This document shows, in pieces, positions 1 to 5,949 of a stretch of DNA of 5,949 nt. Source of the DNA: Candidatus Calidifonticultor daggyaiensis (GTDB taxonomy: Bacteria; Actinomycetota; Humimicrobiia; Humimicrobiales; Humimicrobiaceae); assembly GCA_015661035.1 (NCBI GenBank), contig JACVJA010000100.1, positions 1 through 5,949 on the forward strand, in the 5' to 3' direction. Each line of letters starts with the position of its first letter. Position 1 is the first letter of the stretch. A program made the translations under genes and the position numbers. The notes under the pieces are model-generated. The model saw only the letters and a program-made list of their open reading frames with translations. It ran no database searches and was not told where the DNA came from.

Positions 1-1065
1 ATATAAATTATGAAAACCTGAGAGAGGGCATTTAATTTCTAAAGCTTTTTCTAAAAATTTAATCTTTAAATTATCTGATGATTTTTCAAAAATAAAAGTA
101 TATTTTCCAAATTCATCAACATCCAAAATCTCGAAACAATAATTTAACTTAGGCATATTTTTTAAATTTAAATTATTTCTTGAATGTTTTTGATTAGCTT
201 TTTTACCAAATAAAATTATTTTTATATAACTATAAATACAACTATTAATCATATTATCATAAATATATCTTAACCATTTATCATCAAAATTTAAAAACAA
301 TAAACCTTTTTTATTTAGTAAGGGTGAAATTACCTGTGATTTTTCTATAGCAATTTCTGCAACATTAGAAAAAAACTCAAGATGCACTGGTCCAATTCCA
401 GTTATAGCTGCAATATCAAGATTTAATGTATTTGCAATCCTTTCTATTTGACCTTTTCCCCGCATTCCAATTTCAGAAATAAAAAACTGATCATCTTTAT
501 TTAATTCTAAAACTGACATTGATATACCCAATTCAGTATTAAAATTTTTTGGAGTAGACTTAGTTTTAAATTGTTTTTTTAAGGTGCTGTAAAGCAAATC
601 TTTTGTAGTTGTTTTCCCAAAACTACCAGTAATACCAATAGTTTTAATATTAAACTGTTTAATGTATTTATTTGAGAGATTTAATAAAAAAGAAATATTA
701 TCAGTTGATTCTAAAATTACTTTATTTTTTAAAAGTTCTTTATAGCTTTTTAAAAAAGTACTTAATTTTTTAAAGGTAGCTTTTTCATATACAAAACCGC
801 AAGCACCTTTATCAATAGCCTGTTTTATAAAATCATGCCCATCATAATTTTGCCCTTTAATAGGGACAAAAAAGTCACCTTTTTCCATTGTGCGAGTATC
901 TGTTGAGATAGAGCTAATAAATAAAAGATTAAATTGATTGTCGTAATTATTATAATTATTATATTTATAACTTAATTTAGGCTGTTTCAAAGAGTTAACA
1001 TCTAAAAACTTTGAACCTGACCACTCTATCAAATCTTTAATTTTAATTTTTTCACCCAACTGCAT
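1..1065 (-). CDS. murF: MurF, UDP-MurNAc-tripeptide--D-alanyl-D-alanine ligase (3' end cut by window)
   Basis: ATP-dependent cytoplasmic ligase that adds D-Ala-D-Ala to UDP-MurNAc-tripeptide, the last cytoplasmic stem-peptide step. I translated 355 in-frame codons from the ATG at 1065 to the window edge with no stop. The N-terminal domain has STDTR (residues 54-58) and GQNYDGHDFI (71-80). The central Mur ligase domain has the P-loop GITGSFGKTTTKD (144-156), EIGMRGKGQI (198-207), GPVHLEFF (225-232) with the expected downstream lysine K242, and GFHNLY (350-355), matching the family G-x-HN motif. The SFGKTTTKD form of the P-loop and its place after murE point to MurF rather than MurC, MurD or MurE. 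The C-terminal ligase domain, about 100 residues, lies beyond the window. The ATG is 1 nt after the murE stop, suggesting translational coupling. An Asn/Tyr-rich stretch (residues 33-43) interrupts the N-terminal domain, and a further Lys/Asn-rich stretch lies near residues 283-303. Confidence 0.95.
   Translation of the reverse strand, partial: MQLGEKIKIKDLIEWSGSKFLDVNSLKQPKLSYKYNNYNNYDNQFNLLFISSISTDTRTMEKGDFFVPIKGQNYDGHDFIKQAIDKGACGFVYEKATFKKLSTFLKSYKELLKNKVILESTDNISFLLNLSNKYIKQFNIKTIGITGSFGKTTTKDLLYSTLKKQFKTKSTPKNFNTELGISMSVLELNKDDQFFISEIGMRGKGQIERIANTLNLDIAAITGIGPVHLEFFSNVAEIAIEKSQVISPLLNKKGLLFLNFDDKWLRYIYDNMINSCIYSYIKIILFGKKANQKHSRNNLNLKNMPKLNYCFEILDVDEFGKYTFIFEKSSDNLKIKFLEKALEIKCPLSGFHNLY
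945..962. repeat. Perfect 9-bp tandem duplication inside murF
   Basis: AATTATTAT occurs twice head to tail on the + strand. The unit is a multiple of three and on the minus strand encodes part of the Tyr-Asn-Asn repeat at MurF residues 35-41 (YNNYNNY). It looks like in-frame replication slippage in a tolerant surface loop of the N-terminal domain. The repeat itself is directly visible; the slippage origin is inference. Confidence 0.8.
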
Positions 1066-1066
1066 C

Positions 1067-2647
1067 TTAACACCACTCTAAAATTACTTCTTGATCGCTA
1101 AAATGTATTTTGCTGTCAGCAAATTCCTGATAATCTTCATGGCCTTTCCCTGCAATAACAATAATATCACCCTCTTTTGCAAAAGATAGAGCTGCAAAAA
1201 TTGCTTCCCTCCTGTCTACAATCCTGCTATAATTTTTTAAATTCAACTCATTAAAACCTTCTTCAATCATGTCAATTATTTCTTCAGGATCTTCGCTTCG
1301 AGGATTGTCCGATGTTATAAAACTAAAGTCTGCATTAATAGCTGAAATTCTGCCCATAATCTTTCTTTTAATTTTATCTCTATCGCCCCCACAGCCAAAA
1401 ACACAAATAATTTTAGCCTCTTTTGAAGGCAACAATTCCCTTGCAGTTTCAAGAACATTTTTTAGACTATCAGGTGTATGTGCATAATCAACAATCACGT
1501 ATCTTCCCTTAATTATAAATTTTTCAAACCTACCTTTAACCCCTTGCATTCTTGATATTCCATCAATAATATCTTTTATATTTATTTTGCAAAAAATACC
1601 AATTCCAAAAGCAGCTAAAATATTATAAACATTAAATTTGCCACACAGAGCTGCATTTAAATGAATTTTTTTAAAATTATTATTTAAAACAATATCCATC
1701 TTAATTCCATCAATAGAATTTATAATATTTGATGCAAAAATATCAGATTTAGGATTTTTTATTGAATAACCTAACACATTTAAGTCAGTTTTACTTGCTA
1801 TAATTTTACCATAAGCATCATCTAAATTTATAACAGCCCCCTTGCCATTAAAAATATTCCTAAACTCAGGTAAAAAAAGTTTGCTTTTAACATTAAAATA
1901 ATTTTCCATAGTTTGATGATAATCAAGATGGTCTTGAGTTAGATTTGTAAATACAAAGTAATCAAAATCTAAAAAATTTACGCGATACAAATCTATAGAG
2001 TGTGAAGATACTTCCATACTAGAACACTCAACACCATTTAAGATACTGTTATAGAAAAAGTCATTTAACTCTAGAGATTCTGGTGTCGTTCTTTCAAAAT
2101 GAAGCACTTCATTGTTTATTTGTGCTTCAACCGTGGTAATATATGATGTTTTGTATCCTGCCGTTTTAAAAATAGAATTAATTAAAAAAACTGTTGTGGT
2201 TTTACCATTAGTTCCAGTAACACCACATAAAAGCAGTTTAGATGTTGGATTTTGATAAAAGTTTTTTGATATTATAGCAAGCTCTTTTCTTGTGTCTTCA
2301 GCAAAAATAAAACAAACTTCATTAAATTTTTTATTACTAGCATCTATTCTATTAGTATTTTTATCTTTTATATCTTCTTTATTATTTTTCTTTTTCTTGT
2401 TTTTTAAAATTCCTATTTCGCCATTTAAAAAATCTAAGTTATCTTTTTGTAAAAAAACTGCAGATGCACCATTACTAATTGCTTCTAAAATAAAATCATG
2501 ACCATCTCTTTTAAACCCAGGTATTGCACAAAATAAGTAACCGTTTTTTACTTTTTTAGAATTTATTGCAATTCCAGTAATATTTTTATCTCTATTGCCA
2601 ATTATATTCTTTATACTTACACCTTTTAATATTTCTTTTAAGTTCAT
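1067..2647 (-). CDS. murE: MurE, UDP-MurNAc-L-Ala-D-Glu ligase, probably meso-diaminopimelate-adding
   Basis: Cytoplasmic ATP-dependent ligase that adds the third stem-peptide residue to UDP-MurNAc-L-Ala-D-Glu. The 526-residue protein shows all three Mur ligase domains. N-terminal: INSKKVKNG (28-36) sits where D-S-R-K is usual, so N29 and K31 are conservative departures. Central: P-loop GVTGTNGKTTT (142-152), TTPES (187-191), EVSSHSI (212-218), NYFNVKSKLF (249-258) with K254 as the likely carbamylated lysine, and CGKFNVYN (335-342). C-terminal: DYAHTPDSL (387-395), DNPRSEDP (447-454) and GKGHEDYQ (500-507). DNPR is the known signature of meso-DAP-adding MurE, with its Arg contacting the DAP carboxylate, so the substrate is probably DAP rather than lysine. 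A Lys/Asn-rich insert at about 81-110 makes the protein slightly longer than typical (around 490-500). The ATG at 2647 follows a weak AAAG element. The gene is preceded by a 280-nt AT-rich spacer and followed after 1 nt by murF. Confidence 0.97.
   Translation of the reverse strand: MNLKEILKGVSIKNIIGNRDKNITGIAINSKKVKNGYLFCAIPGFKRDGHDFILEAISNGASAVFLQKDNLDFLNGEIGILKNKKKKNNKEDIKDKNTNRIDASNKKFNEVCFIFAEDTRKELAIISKNFYQNPTSKLLLCGVTGTNGKTTTVFLINSIFKTAGYKTSYITTVEAQINNEVLHFERTTPESLELNDFFYNSILNGVECSSMEVSSHSIDLYRVNFLDFDYFVFTNLTQDHLDYHQTMENYFNVKSKLFLPEFRNIFNGKGAVINLDDAYGKIIASKTDLNVLGYSIKNPKSDIFASNIINSIDGIKMDIVLNNNFKKIHLNAALCGKFNVYNILAAFGIGIFCKINIKDIIDGISRMQGVKGRFEKFIIKGRYVIVDYAHTPDSLKNVLETARELLPSKEAKIICVFGCGGDRDKIKRKIMGRISAINADFSFITSDNPRSEDPEEIIDMIEEGFNELNLKNYSRIVDRREAIFAALSFAKEGDIIVIAGKGHEDYQEFADSKIHFSDQEVILEWC
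1071..1076 (-). promoter_or_regulatory. Probable ribosome binding site of murF within the murE 3' end
   Basis: On the minus strand GTGGTG lies 5 nt before the murF ATG and matches the GAGGTG part of the Shine-Dalgarno consensus at five of six positions. It overlaps the last codons of murE, so murF would be translated by terminating or re-initiating ribosomes. A similar GGTG lies just 2 nt before the ATG of the ftsL-like gene (5357-5360). No such match is seen before ftsI or murE. Confidence 0.4.
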
Positions 2648-2730
2648 TTTTTGTCTTTAATAAAGCTAATTTAAATATTAATAAATTCAACAAATTTTTA
2701 TTAATAATTAAACAAACTTTAATGTCTTAG

Positions 2731-2764
2731 TAATAAAACTTTTAAAAATAAATTTTTTTAAAAG
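2731..2764 (-). terminator. Inverted repeat with T-rich tail in the ftsI-murE spacer (weak terminator candidate)
   Basis: On the minus strand the arms CTTTTAAAAA (2764-2755) and TTTTTAAAAG (2748-2739) are perfectly complementary around a 6-nt loop and are followed by TTTTATTA (2738-2731). The layout is terminator-like, but only the closing pair is G-C, so the hairpin would be very weak. In DNA this AT-rich such a structure can arise by chance. If functional it would separate ftsI from murE transcripts or act as an mRNA processing site. Confidence 0.25.
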
Positions 2765-2806
2765 ATTTTAATTTATTTATTTTTTTAGACCTCTGGTTAT
2801 CCTTAT

Positions 2807-2830
2807 ATTTATTATTAAATTTATTATTAA
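2807..2830. repeat. Perfect 12-bp tandem duplication in the ftsI-murE spacer
   Basis: On the minus strand TTAATAATAAAT occupies 2830-2819 and is repeated exactly at 2818-2807. It is flanked by ATAGG upstream and ATAAGG downstream. It may be simple slippage in AT-rich DNA; a paired protein-binding site is a less likely alternative. Confidence 0.85.
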
Positions 2831-2863
2831 CCTATATTCATTAGCTCACAGAATTTTAACTAT

Positions 2864-2895
2864 TAATTTTATTATTACAAGTAATTTTATTACAA
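2864..2895. repeat. Imperfect direct repeat just after ftsI
   Basis: On the minus strand TTGTAATAAAATTA (2895-2882) is followed, after one C, by TTGTAATAATAAAATTA (2880-2864). The second copy is the first plus a 3-bp AAT insertion. The first copy also contains a small hairpin, GTAAT-AAA-ATTAC, ending at 2881. The repeat is directly visible; no function is indicated. Confidence 0.7.
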
Positions 2896-2927
2896 TTAAT
2901 TTTAAATTTTTAATTAATATAGCAACT

Positions 2928-4643
2928 TTAATTTTTATTTGTATCAATCCTTAATCTTTTTAAAGAAAAATCAACAATTTCCTTAAAAATTGGTGCTGCA
3001 ACAGTCCCGCCCCATATTTCATTTTCAGGGCCTTTTGGCTCATCTATTATTACAATAGCTGCAACTTGAGGATTTTCATAAGGTGCAAATCCTAAAAAAG
3101 AAGTGATTACTCTACCTTCGCTATAACCAATACCATTTTTATTTGCCTTTTGTGCAGTTCCAGTTTTGCCACAAACTTTCACATTGTCTATTTTTGCTCT
3201 TGTCCCTGTACCATCTTCAACACAGGCAAGCATCATTTCTTTTACCGCTTCAGCAGTATTTTTGTCTATAATTGCAACATCTCTTTCGCTTTTAAGTGGA
3301 TAATATAATATTTCATTAGGCATTCTTATTTCTTTTATTATAGTTGGCTGAACCAAATAGCCGCCGTTAGCAATAACACATGCTGCTCTTAGTAATTGTA
3401 ATGGAGTAACTGCTATACTCTGTCCAATAGCTAGAGCTCCTATTGTAGAGGCAGACCAATCTTTATAATTTGCCAATATTCCAGGTTCCTCACCTGGTAA
3501 ACCTATTCCTGTAATATTAGCAAACCCAAACTCTATTATTGATTCATAAAAAAGTTGTTTTCCCATAGCTAACGCAGATGTAACAGCTCCAACATTGCTT
3601 GAATATTTAATAATTTCTTTAGTTGTATAGGTAATATTATATGTTCTAAAAATTTCTTTAATTATTTTATCACCAACTTTTATACTTGGGGGGAGTAAAA
3701 AGCTTTGATCTGGTGTGATCCTGCCGTTATCGATAGCTGATGCTATATTAACAATTTTAAAAGTTGAACCAGGTTCATAAGTATAAGAAATTGTTAAATT
3801 ATTAAAAATCTGTGGATCATAATTTTGATAATTATTTAAATCAAAAGTTGGATAGCTTGCCATTGCATAAATCTCGCCACTTTTAGGATTCATAACAAGC
3901 GCAACTGCTTTAAGTGCATTGTATTCTTTTGCTACTTTTTCAAGCTGAATTTGTGTGATGTATTGAATTTGTGAATCTATTGTTAATACTACATCACTTC
4001 CATCTACTGGGGCAACATAAGTATTTTTTTCGCCTGGAATTATTTTTCCATATACATCTTTTTCGGTAATATATTTCCCATCCACCCCTCTTAATATTTT
4101 TTCCTCCATTAATTCAACACCGCTAAGTCCAACATTATCAAGCCCCGTAAAACCTATTACTGAACATGCTAAATCCTTTTGAGGATAATATCTTTTGTTT
4201 TCATTTTGAATATATATTCCAGGTAAATTTAATTGACTTATAAAGTCTGCTGTTTGTGCACTAATCTGTCTTTTTAAATAAACAAAACCAACTTCTTTAT
4301 TATCTAATTTTGATTTTAATTGGTCATAATCTATATTTAATACATCTGAGAGCACTCTAGCCTCCTTTTCGGAATCCACAACTAATTTAGGATTTGCATA
4401 AACCGTTTTTTCAATTAAGCTAATTGCAAGTTCAACATTATTCCTATCAAGTATTTTCCCTCTTTTAGAGCTAATTGAAAATTCTTCCATGTGCTGATAT
4501 TCTGCTTCACTTTTATATTTAACAGCATAGATATATTGTATAGCAACAAGTTTATAAACTATAAAACCAAATACTGCTAAAAATAAAAAAAACAGGAAAT
4601 ATAATCTTTTCCTGTTTAAACTATCATTTTGCTTTTTTATCAT
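2928..4643 (-). CDS. ftsI: FtsI/PBP2b-like class B penicillin-binding protein (septal transpeptidase)
   Basis: Membrane-anchored D,D-transpeptidase that cross-links septal peptidoglycan, working with FtsW and the FtsL/FtsB(DivIC)/FtsQ group. The 571 residues are close to the usual length for FtsI (E. coli FtsI is 588). A short basic N-terminus precedes one transmembrane helix (about 13-36). Next comes the PBP-dimer domain with its entry motif RGKILDRN (61-68). The transpeptidase domain has all three catalytic motifs: STFK (293-296, Ser293 nucleophile), SSN (348-350) and KTGT (493-496). LPGEEPG (382-388) is also family-typical. The protein ends soon after the transpeptidase fold, with no PASTA domains. 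The ATG lies 15 nt after the stop of the ftsL-like gene with no convincing Shine-Dalgarno match, so it may rely on coupling. A terminator-like hairpin falls within codons 9-22. Confidence 0.96.
   Translation of the reverse strand: MIKKQNDSLNRKRLYFLFFLFLAVFGFIVYKLVAIQYIYAVKYKSEAEYQHMEEFSISSKRGKILDRNNVELAISLIEKTVYANPKLVVDSEKEARVLSDVLNIDYDQLKSKLDNKEVGFVYLKRQISAQTADFISQLNLPGIYIQNENKRYYPQKDLACSVIGFTGLDNVGLSGVELMEEKILRGVDGKYITEKDVYGKIIPGEKNTYVAPVDGSDVVLTIDSQIQYITQIQLEKVAKEYNALKAVALVMNPKSGEIYAMASYPTFDLNNYQNYDPQIFNNLTISYTYEPGSTFKIVNIASAIDNGRITPDQSFLLPPSIKVGDKIIKEIFRTYNITYTTKEIIKYSSNVGAVTSALAMGKQLFYESIIEFGFANITGIGLPGEEPGILANYKDWSASTIGALAIGQSIAVTPLQLLRAACVIANGGYLVQPTIIKEIRMPNEILYYPLKSERDVAIIDKNTAEAVKEMMLACVEDGTGTRAKIDNVKVCGKTGTAQKANKNGIGYSEGRVITSFLGFAPYENPQVAAIVIIDEPKGPENEIWGGTVAAPIFKEIVDFSLKRLRIDTNKN
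4579..4617 (-). terminator. Terminator-like hairpin plus U tract inside the 5' coding region of ftsI
   Basis: On the minus strand the arms AAACAGGAAA (4617-4608) and TTTCCTGTTT (4599-4590) pair perfectly over 10 bp around the 8-nt loop AGATTATA. They run directly into TTTTTATTTTT (4589-4579). Three of the ten pairs are G-C. The hairpin starts 26 nt downstream of the first base of the ftsI ATG and encodes the Asn-Arg-Lys-Arg to Phe/Leu junction at the start of the membrane anchor. The U tract is partly forced by Phe and Leu codons, but the perfect 10-bp arms are not explained by the protein alone. Attenuation or polarity when ftsI translation fails is inference. Confidence 0.35.
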
Positions 4644-4658
4644 TTTAATTTCTAAGAC

Positions 4659-5354
4659 TTAAGGAATAAAAAATGTTAAAACTCCTTCAGAAACAACCAT
4701 AACAATATCTTTAATATTTGAAATTGTTCCAATAAAGTTATTATAAAGTTCAGCTCCTTTCATGCTGCTATTATTACTATTATATTTATCATTATTTTTT
4801 GGACTATTAAAATATAGGTCATTACCTTTATTCATTTTTTTAATATCTAAAATTTGATTTGCATCATTACTATTATCATTATTTATAATATAATTTGTAT
4901 CATAATCAGTTCCATAAGATATTTCTGCTGTCCTTTTATGATCTGATTTTGCTGTTTCTATGCTTTGAATATAATCATTTGCTGTAATGTACACAAAATT
5001 AACATTATTAGAAATTTCCATTTTTAAATCATTAGTAGCTACATTTAAGATTCTTTCAGGACTTTTTAGCTCAGTAATTTTTAATTTAATTCTATCCGCT
5101 CTTTCTTCTTCAATTAATAACATTTCATTAATTTCAATTATTTTTCTACCGATATTTAAACTTTGGACTTTAAGTGCAATATTTAGCATCAATCCCAAGC
5201 TAAAAAATATTACAACCACTACTAAAACATAAAATAATCCAGAACGAGATTGTATTATTTTTTGTTTGCCAGTATTGTTATTATTTTCTACTAAATAAAT
5301 TAAAGGCGTTTTTCTTTTAATAAATATTTGATCCTCAGCTAATCTTGTATTCAT
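4659..5354 (-). CDS. ftsL: FtsL-like bitopic division protein with a long Asn/Asp-rich C-terminal extension
   Basis: FtsL is a single-pass protein whose periplasmic coiled coil pairs with FtsB/DivIC and recruits or activates FtsI-FtsW. Here a cytoplasmic N-terminus of about 38 residues precedes one strong transmembrane helix (about 39-61). A heptad-like charged segment follows (63-97, rich in Ile, Leu, Glu and Lys). Then comes SPERILNVATNDLKM (98-112), resembling the Arg-Ile-x-x-x-Ala-x-x-x-Leu-x-Met ending of FtsL/DivIC coiled coils. The slot between rsmH and ftsI is where ftsL normally lies. The family is poorly conserved, so the call rests on topology, this motif and position. At 231 residues it is about twice normal: residues 140-200 are Asn/Asp/Ser-rich and the last 20 or so (209-231) are hydrophobic with scattered acidic residues. 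The ATG at 5354 has GGTG 2 nt upstream and lies 35 nt after rsmH. Confidence 0.75.
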   Translation of the reverse strand: MNTRLAEDQIFIKRKTPLIYLVENNNNTGKQKIIQSRSGLFYVLVVVVIFFSLGLMLNIALKVQSLNIGRKIIEINEMLLIEEERADRIKLKITELKSPERILNVATNDLKMEISNNVNFVYITANDYIQSIETAKSDHKRTAEISYGTDYDTNYIINNDNSNDANQILDIKKMNKGNDLYFNSPKNNDKYNSNNSSMKGAELYNNFIGTISNIKDIVMVVSEGVLTFFIP

Positions 5355-5389
5355 AACACCAGCTTTTATGTAAAATTCTTTCTTAAATA

Positions 5390-5949
5390 TTAATATTTTT
5401 CAAATACCCTTAATTTAGCACTTTTTGACCGTGGATTTGTTAAAATTTCATCTGCTGTTGGTCTAATTGCCTTTTTAGTAACTATAAAACCTTGTTTTGT
5501 AGCACCACAACTGCAAACCGGGAGTCCTGGTGGACAATAACATTTTCCGCTCAACTGTTCAAAAGTTTTCTTTACTATCCTGTCTTCTAAAGAATGATAA
5601 GATATTACAACTATTCTTCCCTTATTTGATAATACCTTAATACTTTCTACTAATGCTTTTTTCAAATTTTCAAGTTCTGAATTTACTTCAATTCTTATTG
5701 CTTGAAAAACCTTTTTAGCATTATGTCCCTTCTTGTTGGGCGAAAATTTAGCCTTATTTGGTATTGACTTATCTATAATTTCAACAAGTTCTTTAGTAGT
5801 ATTAATAACTTTACTTTTTCTATAATTTGCAATACCTCTTGCTATTAAAGGTGCCCACCTTTCTTGGCCATATTTATAAAATATTTCCTTTAGTCGTTGC
5901 TCAGAGTAGCTATTTACAACATCAAATGCGCTTAACTTTGAATCTAAAG
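5390..5949 (-). CDS. rsmH: RsmH (MraW), 16S rRNA N4-methylcytidine-1402 methyltransferase, 5' end cut by window
   Basis: S-adenosylmethionine-dependent enzyme that methylates N4 of C1402 in the 16S rRNA decoding centre; its gene usually opens the dcw cluster with mraZ. I read 185 codons in frame from the window edge to the TAA at 5390, roughly the C-terminal 60% of a protein that is usually about 310 residues. Family motifs in order are SKLSAFDVVNSYSE (5903-5941 region), KYGQERWAPLIARGIANYR (about 5820-5875), GHNAKKVFQAIRIEVNSEL (5672-5728), ISYHSLEDRIVK (about 5570-5605) and the AIRPTADEI...RSKSAKLRVFEK tail. The insert CYCPPGLPVCSCG (5504-5542) has four cysteines in a CxC...CxC pattern and could bind metal. 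A TTG at 5665 could be taken as a start, but conserved sequence continues upstream to the edge, so it is internal. The N-terminal SAM-binding motifs lie outside the window. Confidence 0.96.
   Translation of the reverse strand, partial: LDSKLSAFDVVNSYSEQRLKEIFYKYGQERWAPLIARGIANYRKSKVINTTKELVEIIDKSIPNKAKFSPNKKGHNAKKVFQAIRIEVNSELENLKKALVESIKVLSNKGRIVVISYHSLEDRIVKKTFEQLSGKCYCPPGLPVCSCGATKQGFIVTKKAIRPTADEILTNPRSKSAKLRVFEKY

Larger units (their letters stand above)
2648..2927. other. Very AT-rich 280-nt spacer between ftsI and murE
   Basis: This is the only sizeable non-coding gap in the window. By hand count 36 of 280 bases are G or C. Both strands are dense with stops and I find no open frame with a plausible start, RNA gene or protein remnant. 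It contains the three repeat structures listed separately. On the minus strand TTGTAA (2875-2880), 16 nt, then TAAAAT (2853-2858) resembles a sigma-70 promoter, but such matches are expected by chance at this composition. A slightly GC-richer patch (AAGGATAACCAGAGGTC, 2788-2804) stands out from the surrounding A/T. An internal promoter or mRNA-processing region for murE-murF is possible but unproven. Confidence 0.85.

Noticed and set aside
1269..1487. Plus-strand open frame of 72 codons
   Set aside because: It lies antisense inside the C-terminal domain of murE, whose conserved motifs establish the minus-strand frame; it has no recognisable motif.
2292..2501. Plus-strand open frame of 69 codons, Phe/Leu-rich
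   Set aside because: It is the antisense image of the Lys/Asn-rich MurE insert; AAA/AAT codons read in reverse give Phe and Ile/Leu and only mimic a membrane protein.
2853..2880. Sigma-70-like promoter TTGTAA-16 nt-TAAAAT on the minus strand
   Set aside because: In DNA of about 13% G+C, near-matches to -10 and -35 boxes are everywhere (another sits at 2866-2895 with 18-nt spacing); nothing singles this one out.
2648..2927. CRISPR array or transposon remnant in the repeat-bearing spacer
   Set aside because: There are only two tandem copies of a 12-mer with no spacers, no terminal inverted repeats and no transposase fragment.
3481..3497. Hairpin CCAGGT-loop-ACCTGG inside ftsI
   Set aside because: It follows from encoding the conserved Pro-Gly-Glu-Glu-Pro-Gly motif and is not followed by a T tract.
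4987..5232. Plus-strand open frame of 81 codons
   Set aside because: It is antisense to the coiled coil and membrane helix of the ftsL-like gene and shows no independent motif.
5385..5398. Perfect 14-bp palindrome AAATATTAATATTT over the rsmH stop codon
   Set aside because: It is A/T only, has no loop or T tract, and is likely by chance at this composition.
5390..5665. A 91-codon short form of RsmH starting at TTG
   Set aside because: The same frame stays open to the window edge and encodes conserved RsmH sequence upstream, including FQAIRIEVNSEL, so the short form is an edge artefact.

Overview
The window is part of a bacterial division and cell-wall (dcw/mra) cluster, with every real gene on the minus strand. 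In transcription order (right to left) it holds the 3' end of rsmH (16S rRNA m4C1402 methyltransferase), a small membrane protein with FtsL character, ftsI (class B penicillin-binding protein, septal transpeptidase), murE (UDP-MurNAc-tripeptide synthetase) and murF (tripeptide:D-Ala-D-Ala ligase, running off the left edge). This is the canonical order rsmH-ftsL-ftsI-murE-murF. The left half makes the peptidoglycan stem peptide in the cytoplasm, and the right half supplies the septal transpeptidase and its bitopic partner.

The host is a very AT-rich bacterium using the standard code. All four stop codons inside the window are TAA, tryptophan is TGG, and no in-frame TGA is needed. MurE carries the DNPR motif of meso-diaminopimelate-adding enzymes, so the wall is probably DAP-type. 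The PBP has no PASTA domains and RsmH carries a CxCPPGLPxCxCG insert. I cannot name the phylum from this. Strong A+T bias also shows as Lys/Asn/Ile-rich proteins with Asn-rich low-complexity inserts in three of the five products.

The genes are tightly packed: rsmH to ftsL 35 nt, ftsL to ftsI 15 nt, murE to murF 1 nt. The one exception is a 280-nt spacer between ftsI and murE with only 36 G/C bases by hand count. It contains a perfect 12-bp tandem duplication, an imperfect 14/17-nt repeat and a 10-bp AT-rich inverted repeat, but no credible gene.

The most notable non-textbook signal is inside the start of ftsI. A perfect 10-bp inverted repeat with an 8-nt loop is followed by a U-rich tract on the coding strand, the shape of an intrinsic terminator about 26 nt after the ATG. 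The second oddity is the FtsL-like protein, about twice the usual length, with an Asn/Asp-rich C-terminal extension ending in a hydrophobic segment. Otherwise this is an ordinary housekeeping locus, and I see no evidence of a new defence, mobile or biosynthetic system.
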